This document shows, piece by piece, positions 1 to 6,135 of a stretch of DNA of 8,840 nt. The first letter of the stretch is position 1. Every line of letters starts with the position of its first letter. Location: NCBI GenBank assembly GCA_031127185.1, contig JARIET010000106.1, positions 1-8,840 of the forward strand, read 5' to 3'. The DNA is from Gemmatimonadota bacterium. Lineage in GTDB: Bacteria; Gemmatimonadota; Gemmatimonadetes; Gemmatimonadales; Gemmatimonadaceae. The notes under the pieces are model-generated. The model was not told the DNA's origin. It searched no databases and saw only the letters and a list, made by a program, of their open reading frames with translations. The translations under genes were made by a program, and so were the position numbers.

Positions 1-33
1 CTCGCCTGAGTCGGTCCGCAGGGCCGCCGAGGT
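1..33. other. Short edge region without visible features
   Basis: The 33 bases beyond the DUF2911 stop show no reading frame, hairpin or T run that I can support. The neighbouring gene on the left is outside the window. Confidence 0.4.
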
Positions 34-639
34 TTACGCCCCCGGCGCGCTCCAGTCCACCGACAGCTCGACGTCGCCCCACGCAAACCGCAGCACGCCC
101 GCTGGCGTACCTGGGTCGCGCGACGGCACCAGCCACATGGAGAAGCTCTCCACAGGAGACGTCAGCGCGCGCCGACGCAGGTCAATGCGCGCCACATCCT
201 GCGCAGCAGCGTATGTACCGGCTTCCGCGCCGATGTTCGAGTTCACAATCAGCTTCCAGCCTGCGCTCGTCGGCAGCGCCCAGAGAGCGTATTTCCCCTT
301 GGCGAGCCGACGACCGCCGATGACCAGATCCGTTTCGGTCTCCAGCATCGTGGTCGCGTTTGCACCGAGGCGCCAGACGGAATCGAGTGGCACAAGGTCC
401 GGCGTATGCAGGCGACGGCCGCGCAGGTGCGGCTGGCCATAGTCGATCTGTATCGTGAGCGGCATCACGCCCTGAACGCCCTGTGGGGCAGTGAGGCTCA
501 CCGCCACCGTGGCGCGCGTGCTCGGCTGCGCGGTACGGCCAGCAGCCTGAATGGTGGCCGCAGCCTGTGCGTGGGCGGAGGTCGCGGTGACGGCGACGAG
601 GGCGAGCGCGAATGTGGAGCGAGCGAACGTACGGTTCAT
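34..639 (-). CDS. Secreted DUF2911 family protein
   Basis: A 201-residue exported protein of unknown function. Residues 1-25 look like a Sec signal peptide (basic start MNRTFAR, hydrophobic ALALVAV, likely cleavage after SAHA). Residues 65-200 have the pattern I associate with DUF2911: DYGQPHLRGR, a VWRLGAN segment with ATTMLET, then DLVIGG, KGKYALWALP, a Trp-rich strand (GWKLIVN) and DVARIDL. DUF2911 proteins are usually short exported or periplasmic beta-rich proteins with no assigned reaction, and I see no catalytic motif. I chose the ATG at 639 because it leads straight into the signal peptide; an in-frame TTG at 648 would add three residues, and neither has a clear ribosome binding site. 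It is the last gene of the minus-strand run, 47 bp after the four-helix membrane protein. A small hairpin lies in that gap, so it may be transcribed less than the genes before it. Confidence 0.85.
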   Translation of the reverse strand: MNRTFARSTFALALVAVTATSAHAQAAATIQAAGRTAQPSTRATVAVSLTAPQGVQGVMPLTIQIDYGQPHLRGRRLHTPDLVPLDSVWRLGANATTMLETETDLVIGGRRLAKGKYALWALPTSAGWKLIVNSNIGAEAGTYAAAQDVARIDLRRRALTSPVESFSMWLVPSRDPGTPAGVLRFAWGDVELSVDWSAPGA

Positions 640-670
640 GGAGACCAATCGTAGAGGTTGATGACCGCTG

Positions 671-689
671 AAAACTAGCGTCCGCGCTA
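671..689 (-). terminator. Possible weak hairpin terminator or attenuator
   Basis: On the minus strand TAGCG (689-685), a CGGA loop and CGCTA (680-676) form a 5-bp stem, followed by G and four T (674-671). The TAG stop codon of the four-helix membrane protein is the first arm of the stem. The stem is short and the T run brief, so partial read-through into the DUF2911 gene is likely if it works at all. Confidence 0.3.
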
Positions 690-1052
690 TTTGGCCGCCG
701 CTGGCCGCGTGCCGTAGCGCTGAGTCGCGAATCCCACGATCAATCCCACGATCGACCCCGGGATGAGGATCTCCCAGAAGTAGACCGCGCCGGTGTTGGG
801 GTCCTTCGCCATCGCGAACGGAAGCGCAAGCAGCCCGCCGACGACGAGCCCCACCACGAGGCCGATTCCCATGTTGTTCACTTTTCGCGCCACTGCGCCT
901 ACCACGACGCCGGCGACGAGCCCCTTGAACGTGGACCCCATCACGATGCCCGCAATCTGCGGCGCCACTTCGGGTGCAGACACGAGCGCCGTCAGGCCAT
1001 CGAGCGCGCCGAGGACGCCGCCCAGTGAGAGGCCGAGTACTGGCTTGTTCAT
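687..1052 (-). CDS. Small four-helix integral membrane protein
   Basis: A 121-residue hydrophobic protein that I cannot assign to a named family. Four membrane segments are visible: roughly residues 4-25, 32-54, 61-82 and 92-110, all rich in Gly, Val and Leu with glycine-zipper spacing (GIGLVVGLVVGG). A short polar loop (AKDPNTGAVYFWE) separates helices 3 and 4, and the C-terminus is basic and Ala-rich. No enzyme motif or transporter signature is seen. The ATG at 1052 has GGAG five bases upstream, so it is preferred over an in-frame start at 1094 that would add 14 residues and overlap the kinase gene. It follows the kinase by 31 bp on the same strand, so it is probably co-transcribed with the sigma-kinase pair. 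It could be a membrane partner of the kinase, but that rests on position only. Confidence 0.8.
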   Translation of the reverse strand: MNKPVLGLSLGGVLGALDGLTALVSAPEVAPQIAGIVMGSTFKGLVAGVVVGAVARKVNNMGIGLVVGLVVGGLLALPFAMAKDPNTGAVYFWEILIPGSIVGLIVGFATQRYGTRPAAAK

Positions 1053-1083
1053 TGCATCTCCATGAGTTGAAGGAAGAATTCTG

Positions 1084-2046
1084 CTAGATACCACGCCACA
1101 ACAGGATCGCCACCCGCATCACCAGATAGGCCAATACAAGCAGGATTGCCGTTTGATGGGTGGAGGCGAACCGGGCCACACGTTCAATAATTGTCTCGCG
1201 ATGGGCGAGCACGCGTTCGTTTGCGGCGAACCGGCGCAGGTCGTCGCGCAGGTCAAGCGCCGAGGCGTAGCGCCCCGCCGGATTGGTCGCCGTCGCACAA
1301 TCGATGATGGACCGGAGGCGGCGCGGCACGGGGTCGTCGTGCGCCGCAACCAGCTCACGGAGAATCGCGCCGAGTCCAAAGATGTCAGCGCGAGCCTCCG
1401 CACTGGCATCGCCGCGCTGGCCGGCCGCCTGTTCCGGGGCCATGAAGCCCGGTGTACCCACCACTGTTCCATCGCGAAAGTCAGGGTCGGCGTCGCGGGC
1501 CACACCCCAGTCCAGAATCAGCGTCTCGCCGAACGGACCAAGCATCACGTTGCCGGGCTTCAGGTCGCGGTGCACCACGCCGTGTGCGTGAGCATACGCG
1601 ACGGTATCGCAGAGCTGTTCCACAATGCGAAGCAGATCGCGGCGATCCCGTCCGTCTCGCGCCGCGACATCCAACCGTTTGCCCTGCACGAGTCGCATGG
1701 CATACCAGGGCGTGCCGTCCGTTGCCGAACCAAGATCGAACACCGGCACAATTCCGGGATGCTCAAGCGTGGCGAGGACGCGCGCCTCGCGCGCGAGCCG
1801 CTCAATCAGTTCATCGCTTGCCAGATGCGCTGCGAGCACTTTTACTGCCACATCGCGCGCGAGGACGGTGTCGTGCGCGCGCCACACCACCCCCATGCCT
1901 CCCTCGCCGATCACCTCGACCAGGCGATAGCGCTCCGGCACGGGGCTCTCAGCAAGCGTTGCGCGCAGGCGCGCGGCCGCCGATCGGCTCATCGCGCCCG
2001 GCCTGCTCAGCGTCGCGTGCGGCGTGAGCGGCGTCAGCGGGGTCAT
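1084..2046 (-). CDS. Membrane-anchored Hanks-type Ser/Thr protein kinase
   Basis: A 320-residue protein kinase predicted to phosphorylate Ser/Thr on protein partners at the inner membrane. Residue numbers are from the ATG at 2046. Visible motifs, in order: glycine loop IGEGGMGVV (46-54), VAVK lysine K69, alpha-C Glu E87, catalytic HRDLKPGN (159-166, D161 and N166), metal site DWG in place of DFG (179-181), activation segment with VGTPGFMAPEQ (APE 203-205), subdomain IX ADIFGLG (D221) and the late Arg R259. A single membrane helix (298-317) ends the protein with only three residues after it, so there is no extracytoplasmic sensor domain. The C-lobe between subdomains IX and XI is unusually short. 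The gene starts 4 bp after the sigma stop codon, which suggests coupling and that the sigma factor is a partner or substrate. ATG at 2085 (overlapping the sigma gene) and ATG at 1992 are alternative starts; none has a strong ribosome binding site. Confidence 0.92.
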   Translation of the reverse strand: MTPLTPLTPHATLSRPGAMSRSAAARLRATLAESPVPERYRLVEVIGEGGMGVVWRAHDTVLARDVAVKVLAAHLASDELIERLAREARVLATLEHPGIVPVFDLGSATDGTPWYAMRLVQGKRLDVAARDGRDRRDLLRIVEQLCDTVAYAHAHGVVHRDLKPGNVMLGPFGETLILDWGVARDADPDFRDGTVVGTPGFMAPEQAAGQRGDASAEARADIFGLGAILRELVAAHDDPVPRRLRSIIDCATATNPAGRYASALDLRDDLRRFAANERVLAHRETIIERVARFASTHQTAILLVLAYLVMRVAILLWRGI

Positions 2047-2050
2047 GGTT

Positions 2051-2770
2051 TCACAGTGGCCGGTTGCCGAGGAGATCACGCGCATCCTCGCGAAACTCGG
2101 CGTCGTTGCCGGCGAGTGCGCGCAACGCGTCGAGCACGTGACGGCGGTATTCGCGACGCGACCAGTTCAAGTAGTTCGTCACTTGCGTCTCGGGAATCCC
2201 GAATCGCTGGGCAAGCGATCTATACGATGGACGTTCGGCGTCCGGCGGATCATCCACGTCGTAGGCCACAAAGACGGCGACGTGCGTGGATTTTCCTGCG
2301 GCCTGGGCCTCGGATCGAAATGCATCGAGGGCCACGGCAAGCACGCCGCGCACCCACTCGTCATGGATGCGAGCGTCCGTTTCGTCAGGTGCGCCGACAA
2401 GATCCGTGTCCACCGCGTCGAGCGACTCCTCGTCCGCACCACCGCCACGCTTGAGCCGCGCCTTCGCCCGCGCCGCGTCGGAGGCAAAGCGGTCGAGACA
2501 GGTACGGAGAAAGGTCCGGAACCGGCCCTTGGCCGCGTCATAGCGCGCGAACCATTCCTTGGCGAAGGCCGCCGCAAAGAAGTCCTGAGCCAGGTCTTCG
2601 GCGTCGGTTCGGTGGAGCCGCCAGCGCAGCTCGAGCAGCGCCACCACCGGGCCCCAGTAGGCGGTGGAGAGCAACTCGGCGGCCGCACGGCGCGATACCT
2701 CATCGGAACCGCTGAGGTCGGCGACGACGGAAATCCGCGTGGGTGGGAAGGTGCGGCGTGGAGATTCCAG
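2051..2770 (-). CDS. ECF-type sigma-70 family RNA polymerase sigma factor
   Basis: A transcription initiation factor of the group often found beside Ser/Thr kinases. With the start taken as CTG at 2770 it has 239 residues. The conserved start of this group, FPPTR (8-12) and then RRAAAELLSTAYWGPV, is in frame here. Region 2 follows with DAEDLAQDFF, a WFARYDAAKGRFRTFLRT segment that should contact core RNA polymerase and the -10 element, then a basic KARLKRGGG linker. Region 4 (about 180-212) has the helix-turn-helix YRSLAQRFGIPETQVTNYL for the -35 element. The first ordinary start codon in frame is TTG at 2674, giving 207 residues, but that would cut off the conserved N-terminus. Upstream the frame is open only to a TGA at 2777-2779, so either CTG or another rare start is used, or there is a frameshift after the off-frame ATG at 2780. 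The kinase follows after 4 bp. No anti-sigma gene is visible. Confidence 0.87.
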   Translation of the reverse strand: MESPRRTFPPTRISVVADLSGSDEVSRRAAAELLSTAYWGPVVALLELRWRLHRTDAEDLAQDFFAAAFAKEWFARYDAAKGRFRTFLRTCLDRFASDAARAKARLKRGGGADEESLDAVDTDLVGAPDETDARIHDEWVRGVLAVALDAFRSEAQAAGKSTHVAVFVAYDVDDPPDAERPSYRSLAQRFGIPETQVTNYLNWSRREYRRHVLDALRALAGNDAEFREDARDLLGNRPL

Positions 2771-2814
2771 AGGTGATCATCTTAGCACCCGACGCCGGAG
2801 GCGGCCACAAACGC

Positions 2815-3219
2815 TTAGCGCCAGACGCCGATGATCGCACCCATCGCGGTCAGAGCGACTGTCATGTAACCGCCGTTGATGAGCATCAGCTTTGCCGACC
2901 GACGTTCGAACAGCCCGACCACGAAGAGCCCCGTCGCGATCCAGCCCCCGCCAACGAGAGCACCGTACATCGTCGCCTTGCCGGCAGTGATGGTTGGGTC
3001 GCCAATGAACATCGCGAGGTTGTACGCCATGATCAGCGTCCAGAGAAAAGCCAGGCCATAGATCTTGCCCTGATTGGCCTTGGCGAGCCCTTCCACAGTA
3101 AATCCGTTCTCTGCCATCCACGCCTGGCCGAAGAGTGGGCCGTACCAGACACCGCCAATGATGAATGCCGATACTGCGGCGGTGATGACGGCGAAGTGAT
3201 TCAGGGTGACGCCTTCCAT
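2815..3219 (-). CDS. DUF1761 family inner-membrane protein
   Basis: A 134-residue membrane protein of unknown function. It has four predicted membrane segments, near residues 6-25, 54-74, 85-104 and 112-131. Family-like features are the N-terminal NHFAVITAAVSAFIIGGVWYGPLFGQAWM with its aromatic WYGP turn, the central MAYNLAMFIG, the LFERRSAKLMLINGGY stretch and the terminal GAIIGVW; this order matches DUF1761. ATG at 3219 is chosen because GGAG stands nine bases upstream; a GTG at 3261 would add 14 polar residues before the first helix and has only a distant GGA. It is the first gene of the minus-strand run and ends 44 bp before the proposed sigma start with no convincing terminator between, so it may share a transcript with the sigma-kinase pair. 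Confidence 0.85.
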   Translation of the reverse strand: MEGVTLNHFAVITAAVSAFIIGGVWYGPLFGQAWMAENGFTVEGLAKANQGKIYGLAFLWTLIMAYNLAMFIGDPTITAGKATMYGALVGGGWIATGLFVVGLFERRSAKLMLINGGYMTVALTAMGAIIGVWR

Positions 3220-3408
3220 ATGGAATGCTCCGTTGGTGGGGTGGTTGATATGCGCGGGCACGGACGTTCAGAAATCCTTTCGATGTCGGCTGGCTACTCC
3301 ATTAGTCCGACCCCGGGCGGGGGGTCAATGGAGCCGCTGGTCAGCAGCTAATGGTGTTGTACGCGCCCTCTCTGCATCTTCCACCACCTCAAATTGAGCC
3401 CGAATCCC
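3220..3408. promoter_or_regulatory. Divergent intergenic control region
   Basis: The 189 bp between the DUF1761 start (minus) and the DUF4287-like/SRPBCC start (plus) must hold the promoters of both units. It contains a GC-rich inverted repeat (3309-3326), an imperfect dyad GCTGGTCAGC (3336-3345), and on the minus strand TTGACC (3328-3323) followed 18 bp later by TAATGG (3304-3299), which resembles an element in the other divergent region. I see no convincing promoter for the plus-strand gene. Confidence 0.5.
3309..3326. repeat. Inverted repeat GACCCC-N6-GGGGTC
   Basis: Perfect 6-bp arms separated by GGGCGG, in the middle of a divergent intergenic region. Outer CCATT (3299-3303) and AATGG (3327-3331) are also complementary, with a 5-nt bulge on the left side. 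It has no T tract on either strand, so an operator or a 5'-leader hairpin is more likely than a terminator. In GC-rich DNA a repeat this short can arise by chance. Confidence 0.45.
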
Positions 3409-4014
3409 ATGAAGCGACCCAGCACTCCCGAACGAAAGACCGACGACAAGGCCTGTAAGGCGGAGACCGGCAAGTCCAAGGCCGAATGGTTTGCGGCGAT
3501 CGACAAAGGCGGCGCCGGCGGGCGCGCCGTGGTCGGCAAACTGCTGCAGACCGCGAAGGTGGACCCGTGGTGGATCACGGTGCTTTCGGTGGAGTACGAG
3601 GCTGCACAGAAGACGGTGGAGAAGGACGGCAAGCCAAAGGGATATTCCATCTGCTCCACCAAATCCGTGGCGGCGAATGCCGCGAAGACCTGGAAAGCGC
3701 TGACGACGTCGGCCGAGTTGGCCAAGTGGTTTGGCAGCGGCGCGACGATGGAGGCCACGGAAGGCGGCGCCCTGCGAGACAAGGACGGCGTTTCCGGTAC
3801 TGTGACGAAGGTTCGTCCTGAAAAGGCGCTTGTCTTTACGTGGGATGCCGACTGGGCTGCCGGGTCAACGGTTGAAGTGTTGGTGCAGCCCAAGGGCGAC
3901 AAGACCGGACTCGTGGTGAATCACACCCGCATCCAGACCCGCGCCGACGCCGACGCCGTGCGGGAGGCGTGGTCGCAGGCCCTGAACGCACTCAAGACTC
4001 ACATCGAGGGATAG
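3409..4014 (+). CDS. DUF4287-like and SRPBCC (AHSA1-type) domain protein
   Basis: A 201-residue soluble protein with no signal peptide. Residues about 15-70 (KAETGKSKAEWFAAIDKGGA, then VVGKLL and DPWWITVLSVEYEAA) resemble the short DUF4287 module. Residues about 80-201 look like an SRPBCC/AHSA1 fold: a first strand, then AKTWKALTTSAELAKWFG, a GVSGTVTKVRPEKALVFTWD core with Trp, paired strands VEVLVQPKGDKTGLVVNHT, and a closing amphipathic helix AVREAWSQALNALKTHI. The SRPBCC fold binds hydrophobic ligands or, in AHSA1 proteins, Hsp90-type chaperones; the ligand here cannot be read from sequence. I prefer ATG at 3409, since the only in-frame alternative is a TTG at 3394 that adds five residues; neither shows a strong ribosome binding site. 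It is divergent from the DUF1761 gene and followed after 4 bp by a secreted protein gene. Confidence 0.85.
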   Translation: MKRPSTPERKTDDKACKAETGKSKAEWFAAIDKGGAGGRAVVGKLLQTAKVDPWWITVLSVEYEAAQKTVEKDGKPKGYSICSTKSVAANAAKTWKALTTSAELAKWFGSGATMEATEGGALRDKDGVSGTVTKVRPEKALVFTWDADWAAGSTVEVLVQPKGDKTGLVVNHTRIQTRADADAVREAWSQALNALKTHIEG

Positions 4015-4018
4015 TCGG

Positions 4019-4708
4019 ATGAAACGAATCTCGTTCCTGTCGTGCGGCCTGCTGGCAGCATTGGCATTTCCACTGTCCGCGACCGCGCAGTTGATCCTTC
4101 CACCCGGCTGGAAGTGGGCGACTGACGTTCCTTCCCGCGTCACCACGAATGCCGACTTCGACAAAGTTCTCGGTGACTCGGTCTGGCGCTTCACGCAGAT
4201 GACGCCCGGGTTTCACGTCACCACGCGTCCTGCGGCGCTGATGTACGACGCCACAATCCAGGCGTCGGGACGCTACGCGGTGGAGTCGGTGCAGATTCTC
4301 TTTCCAGGCACGAGCCAATCCGGGTACGGACTTTTCATCGGCGGGCGCGATCTCGATGCGGCCGGAGCGCAGTTCATCGCTTTTCTGGCGCGGCGCGACG
4401 GCCAGGTGTCCATTGAGCGGCGTTCTGCGGGGCAGACCACGACCTTGGTGCCGTGGACGCCGTCGCCCGCCGTGAAACTGGCGCCTAAGGCTGACGACAC
4501 TGCGAGCAACACGTTGCGCGTTTCCGTGGAACTCGACTCGCTTCGCTTCAACATCAATGGGCAGCCGGTGGCGGCGGTCGCGCGCCGAGACTTGCCGGTG
4601 GACGGCTACTTCGGTTTCCGCACGGGCGCCGACATCAACATGCACATCACGACGATCGACTTCATGCGCAGGCTCGCCACGGTGCCGCCGCCCAAGCCGG
4701 CGCCGTAG
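4019..4708 (+). CDS. Secreted beta-rich protein, possibly jelly-roll fold
   Basis: A 229-residue exported protein that I do not firmly recognise. Residues 1-23 form a Sec signal peptide (MKRISF, then GLLAALAFPLS, cleavage after ATA). The mature part is Trp- and Gly-rich with alternating strands: PPGWKWATD, a MTPGFHVTTRP segment, YAVESVQILFPG, GYGLFIGGRDL, FIAFLARRDGQVSIERR, LRVSVELDSLRFNINGQPV and DGYFGFRTGADINMHITTIDF. This order resembles concanavalin-like (LamG/DUF1080-type) sandwiches, in which a 'ligand plus Gly-phe-Gly' strand closes the sheet. The fold call is an inference and no catalytic residues are evident. The tail is Pro-rich (PPPKPAP). The gene begins 4 bp after the preceding stop, and the GAGGG before that stop can act as its ribosome binding site, so translation is probably coupled. 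Confidence 0.8.
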   Translation: MKRISFLSCGLLAALAFPLSATAQLILPPGWKWATDVPSRVTTNADFDKVLGDSVWRFTQMTPGFHVTTRPAALMYDATIQASGRYAVESVQILFPGTSQSGYGLFIGGRDLDAAGAQFIAFLARRDGQVSIERRSAGQTTTLVPWTPSPAVKLAPKADDTASNTLRVSVELDSLRFNINGQPVAAVARRDLPVDGYFGFRTGADINMHITTIDFMRRLATVPPPKPAP

Positions 4709-4729
4709 CCGACACCGGAGCGGACGTCG

Positions 4730-5248
4730 TCAGAAGGCGAACCCGATGGAGATGCGGCCCGTCGGGTAGCGCACCGTGACACTTGTACTGCTGAACTCCT
4801 CTTCGTCGATATTGAGCACCTTTGCTCCAGCTCCAAGGGTGACGGCGACGTTTTTCTTGTCGCCCATCAGCCACTGGTACTCCAGGAGCACGCCGAACGA
4901 GGGGCCGCCAGCGCTTTCCTCGCGACCATTGAAATCAGTGGTGGAGACCCGCGAAAACCCCGCAGATCCGCCGAACGAGAATCCGTTCAGTGCCACGCCG
5001 GCAGGATAGTATCGCACCTTGAATTCCGCAGACGAGTAGTTGGCGTCGTCGGCAAAATCGGTGGTCGTTCCGCCCACTCCCCAGGTTGCCGCCTTGGCAA
5101 ACGTGCGCTCAAACTCGCCGGTGTACACCTGAAAGACGACGTTAAGCGGCTGGATGGAGATGACGTTCCTGAGTGCGGCGGTCTGCGCGGAAGCGCCCAC
5201 ACCAGCGATGGCGACCAGGGCGCCCGCGGCGATGAAGTGCTTGACCAT
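4730..5248 (-). CDS. Small outer-membrane beta-barrel protein
   Basis: A 172-residue protein with a signal peptide (MVKHFIAAGALVAIAGVGAS, likely cleavage after ASA at residue 21). The mature part alternates hydrophobic and polar residues with Gly and aromatic girdles typical of an 8-strand barrel: NVISIQPLNVVFQVYTGEFERTF, ATWGVGGTTTDF, YSSAEFKVRYYP, SFGGSAGFSR, SFGVLLEYQWLMG, VAVTLGAGAKVL, SVTVRYPTGRISIGFAF. It ends in Phe, as many proteins inserted by the BAM complex do. The pattern resembles DUF3575-like barrels, but the family is not certain and the cargo or function is unknown. ATG at 5248 has AGGAG eight bases upstream; a TTG at 5254 is too close to it. It is the last gene of a three-gene minus-strand operon, 47 bp after the hydrolase gene, and its stop faces the stop of the beta-rich protein 21 bp away. 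Confidence 0.82.
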   Translation of the reverse strand: MVKHFIAAGALVAIAGVGASAQTAALRNVISIQPLNVVFQVYTGEFERTFAKAATWGVGGTTTDFADDANYSSAEFKVRYYPAGVALNGFSFGGSAGFSRVSTTDFNGREESAGGPSFGVLLEYQWLMGDKKNVAVTLGAGAKVLNIDEEEFSSTSVTVRYPTGRISIGFAF

Positions 5249-5295
5249 GTCCAAAGCTCCTGACTTGAATGAAGGCCTGCGGGAATGCGGGAAAG

Positions 5296-6135
5296 TTACG
5301 GTGTATCGGCACGGGTAAAGGTACGGATGAGCGATCGAAACGTGGTGGCTCCGAGCACGTTCTGCACATCCTTGTGTCCCGCCCGAGCAACCACCTGCAG
5401 CTGCTTGGGATCCCGCGCCGCCGCAAAGAGGTCGCGGCCCTGCTGCGCGGGAATCTGGATGTCAGCCTCACCATGAAGGATGAGCACCGGCATTAATACC
5501 GTTGCAATCTTCGCGGTGTTCATCATCGGTTCGCGAAGCAACCACCGCACGGGGAATCCCAGCGGGTTCGCACTCGTCGCCATCGCCTGGCCGTTGGAGA
5601 ATCCCGACTCTGCGATCAGCGCCCGCATGCCAGGATTGGCGGCGGCAAGCGCGATGGCTGGCGCGCTGCCCAGCGAGTGACCGTATGACACGATACGCGC
5701 GACACCCCCCGGAATCCTGGCGGCAAAGAATGCGAGCGCGGCCTGGGCATCAGCGATGAGCGTGGTTTCGTCCTCCGACTTGCCGGTGCTCTTGCCAAAC
5801 CCGCGATAATCGTACGTCAGCACGTCGAACCCGGCGCGCCACAACACCACGGCGTGCGCCCATTCTTCGTCCTGCGCGAGGTTGCCGCCTTTGCCGTGCG
5901 AGAAGAGGATGCCGAGCCGCGTGGCAGCACCCGGCTGGCGCAGGTGGTAGCCGAAGAGTGTTTCGCCGCCGGACGTGAACTGTACCTCGGAGTGGAGCGA
6001 GTCGGGAATCACCGTGGCCGGGATCTCGTAGGTCTCCACCGCATCCCCGGAGAAGACGATGCTGTCGAGCTTGCACGACGTCGCGACGATCGTTGAGGCC
6101 GCGAGCAAGGAGACAGCGAGTCTGCGGCGCGTCAT
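5296..6135 (-). CDS. Putative lipid-anchored alpha/beta hydrolase
   Basis: A 279-residue serine hydrolase predicted to cleave an ester or similar bond outside the inner membrane; the substrate is unknown. The N-terminus MTRRRLAVSLLAASTIVATSC fits a lipoprotein signal with Cys21 as lipidation site, though the -3 residue is Ala rather than Leu. The fold is clear: oxyanion segment HGKGGN (80-85), YDYRGFGKSTGKS (108-120), nucleophile elbow GHSLG with Ser154, acid HGEAD with Asp225, and GH with His254. The length and the 'bem46-like' order (FSHGKGGN, YRGFGKS, GHSLGSAPA, LILHGEADIQIP) suit the family of extracellular or membrane-anchored peptidase/esterase-like hydrolases. The ATG overlaps the TGA of the upstream lipoprotein gene (ATGA at 6135-6132), with AGGTG five bases before it, so the two are translationally coupled. 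The small barrel gene follows after 47 bp. Confidence 0.9.
   Translation of the reverse strand: MTRRRLAVSLLAASTIVATSCKLDSIVFSGDAVETYEIPATVIPDSLHSEVQFTSGGETLFGYHLRQPGAATRLGILFSHGKGGNLAQDEEWAHAVVLWRAGFDVLTYDYRGFGKSTGKSEDETTLIADAQAALAFFAARIPGGVARIVSYGHSLGSAPAIALAAANPGMRALIAESGFSNGQAMATSANPLGFPVRWLLREPMMNTAKIATVLMPVLILHGEADIQIPAQQGRDLFAAARDPKQLQVVARAGHKDVQNVLGATTFRSLIRTFTRADTP

Noticed and set aside
1153..2454. A 433-codon open frame on the plus strand across the kinase and sigma genes
   Set aside because: It lies antisense to two genes with clear motifs, has Arg/His-rich composition typical of a shadow frame in GC-rich DNA, and has no recognisable domain.
2024..2776. A 250-codon open frame on the plus strand opposite the sigma gene
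   Set aside because: It is the reverse-strand shadow of the sigma gene, whose region 2 and region 4 motifs are clear.
2771..2814. A terminator between the DUF1761 and sigma genes
   Set aside because: Only a 4-bp GCCG/CGGC stem is present with no T run, so read-through is more likely.
3348..3902. A 184-codon open frame on the minus strand opposite the SRPBCC gene
   Set aside because: Its Ser/Pro-rich composition and lack of domains mark it as antisense shadow; the plus strand encodes a clear DUF4287-like/SRPBCC protein.
3992..4645. A 217-codon open frame on the minus strand opposite the secreted beta-rich protein
   Set aside because: It is Arg/His-rich without domains, while the plus strand has a good signal peptide and coupled ribosome binding site.
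4709..4729. A bidirectional terminator between two convergent stops
   Set aside because: The 21 bp contain only short GC-rich complementarity and no T tract on either strand.
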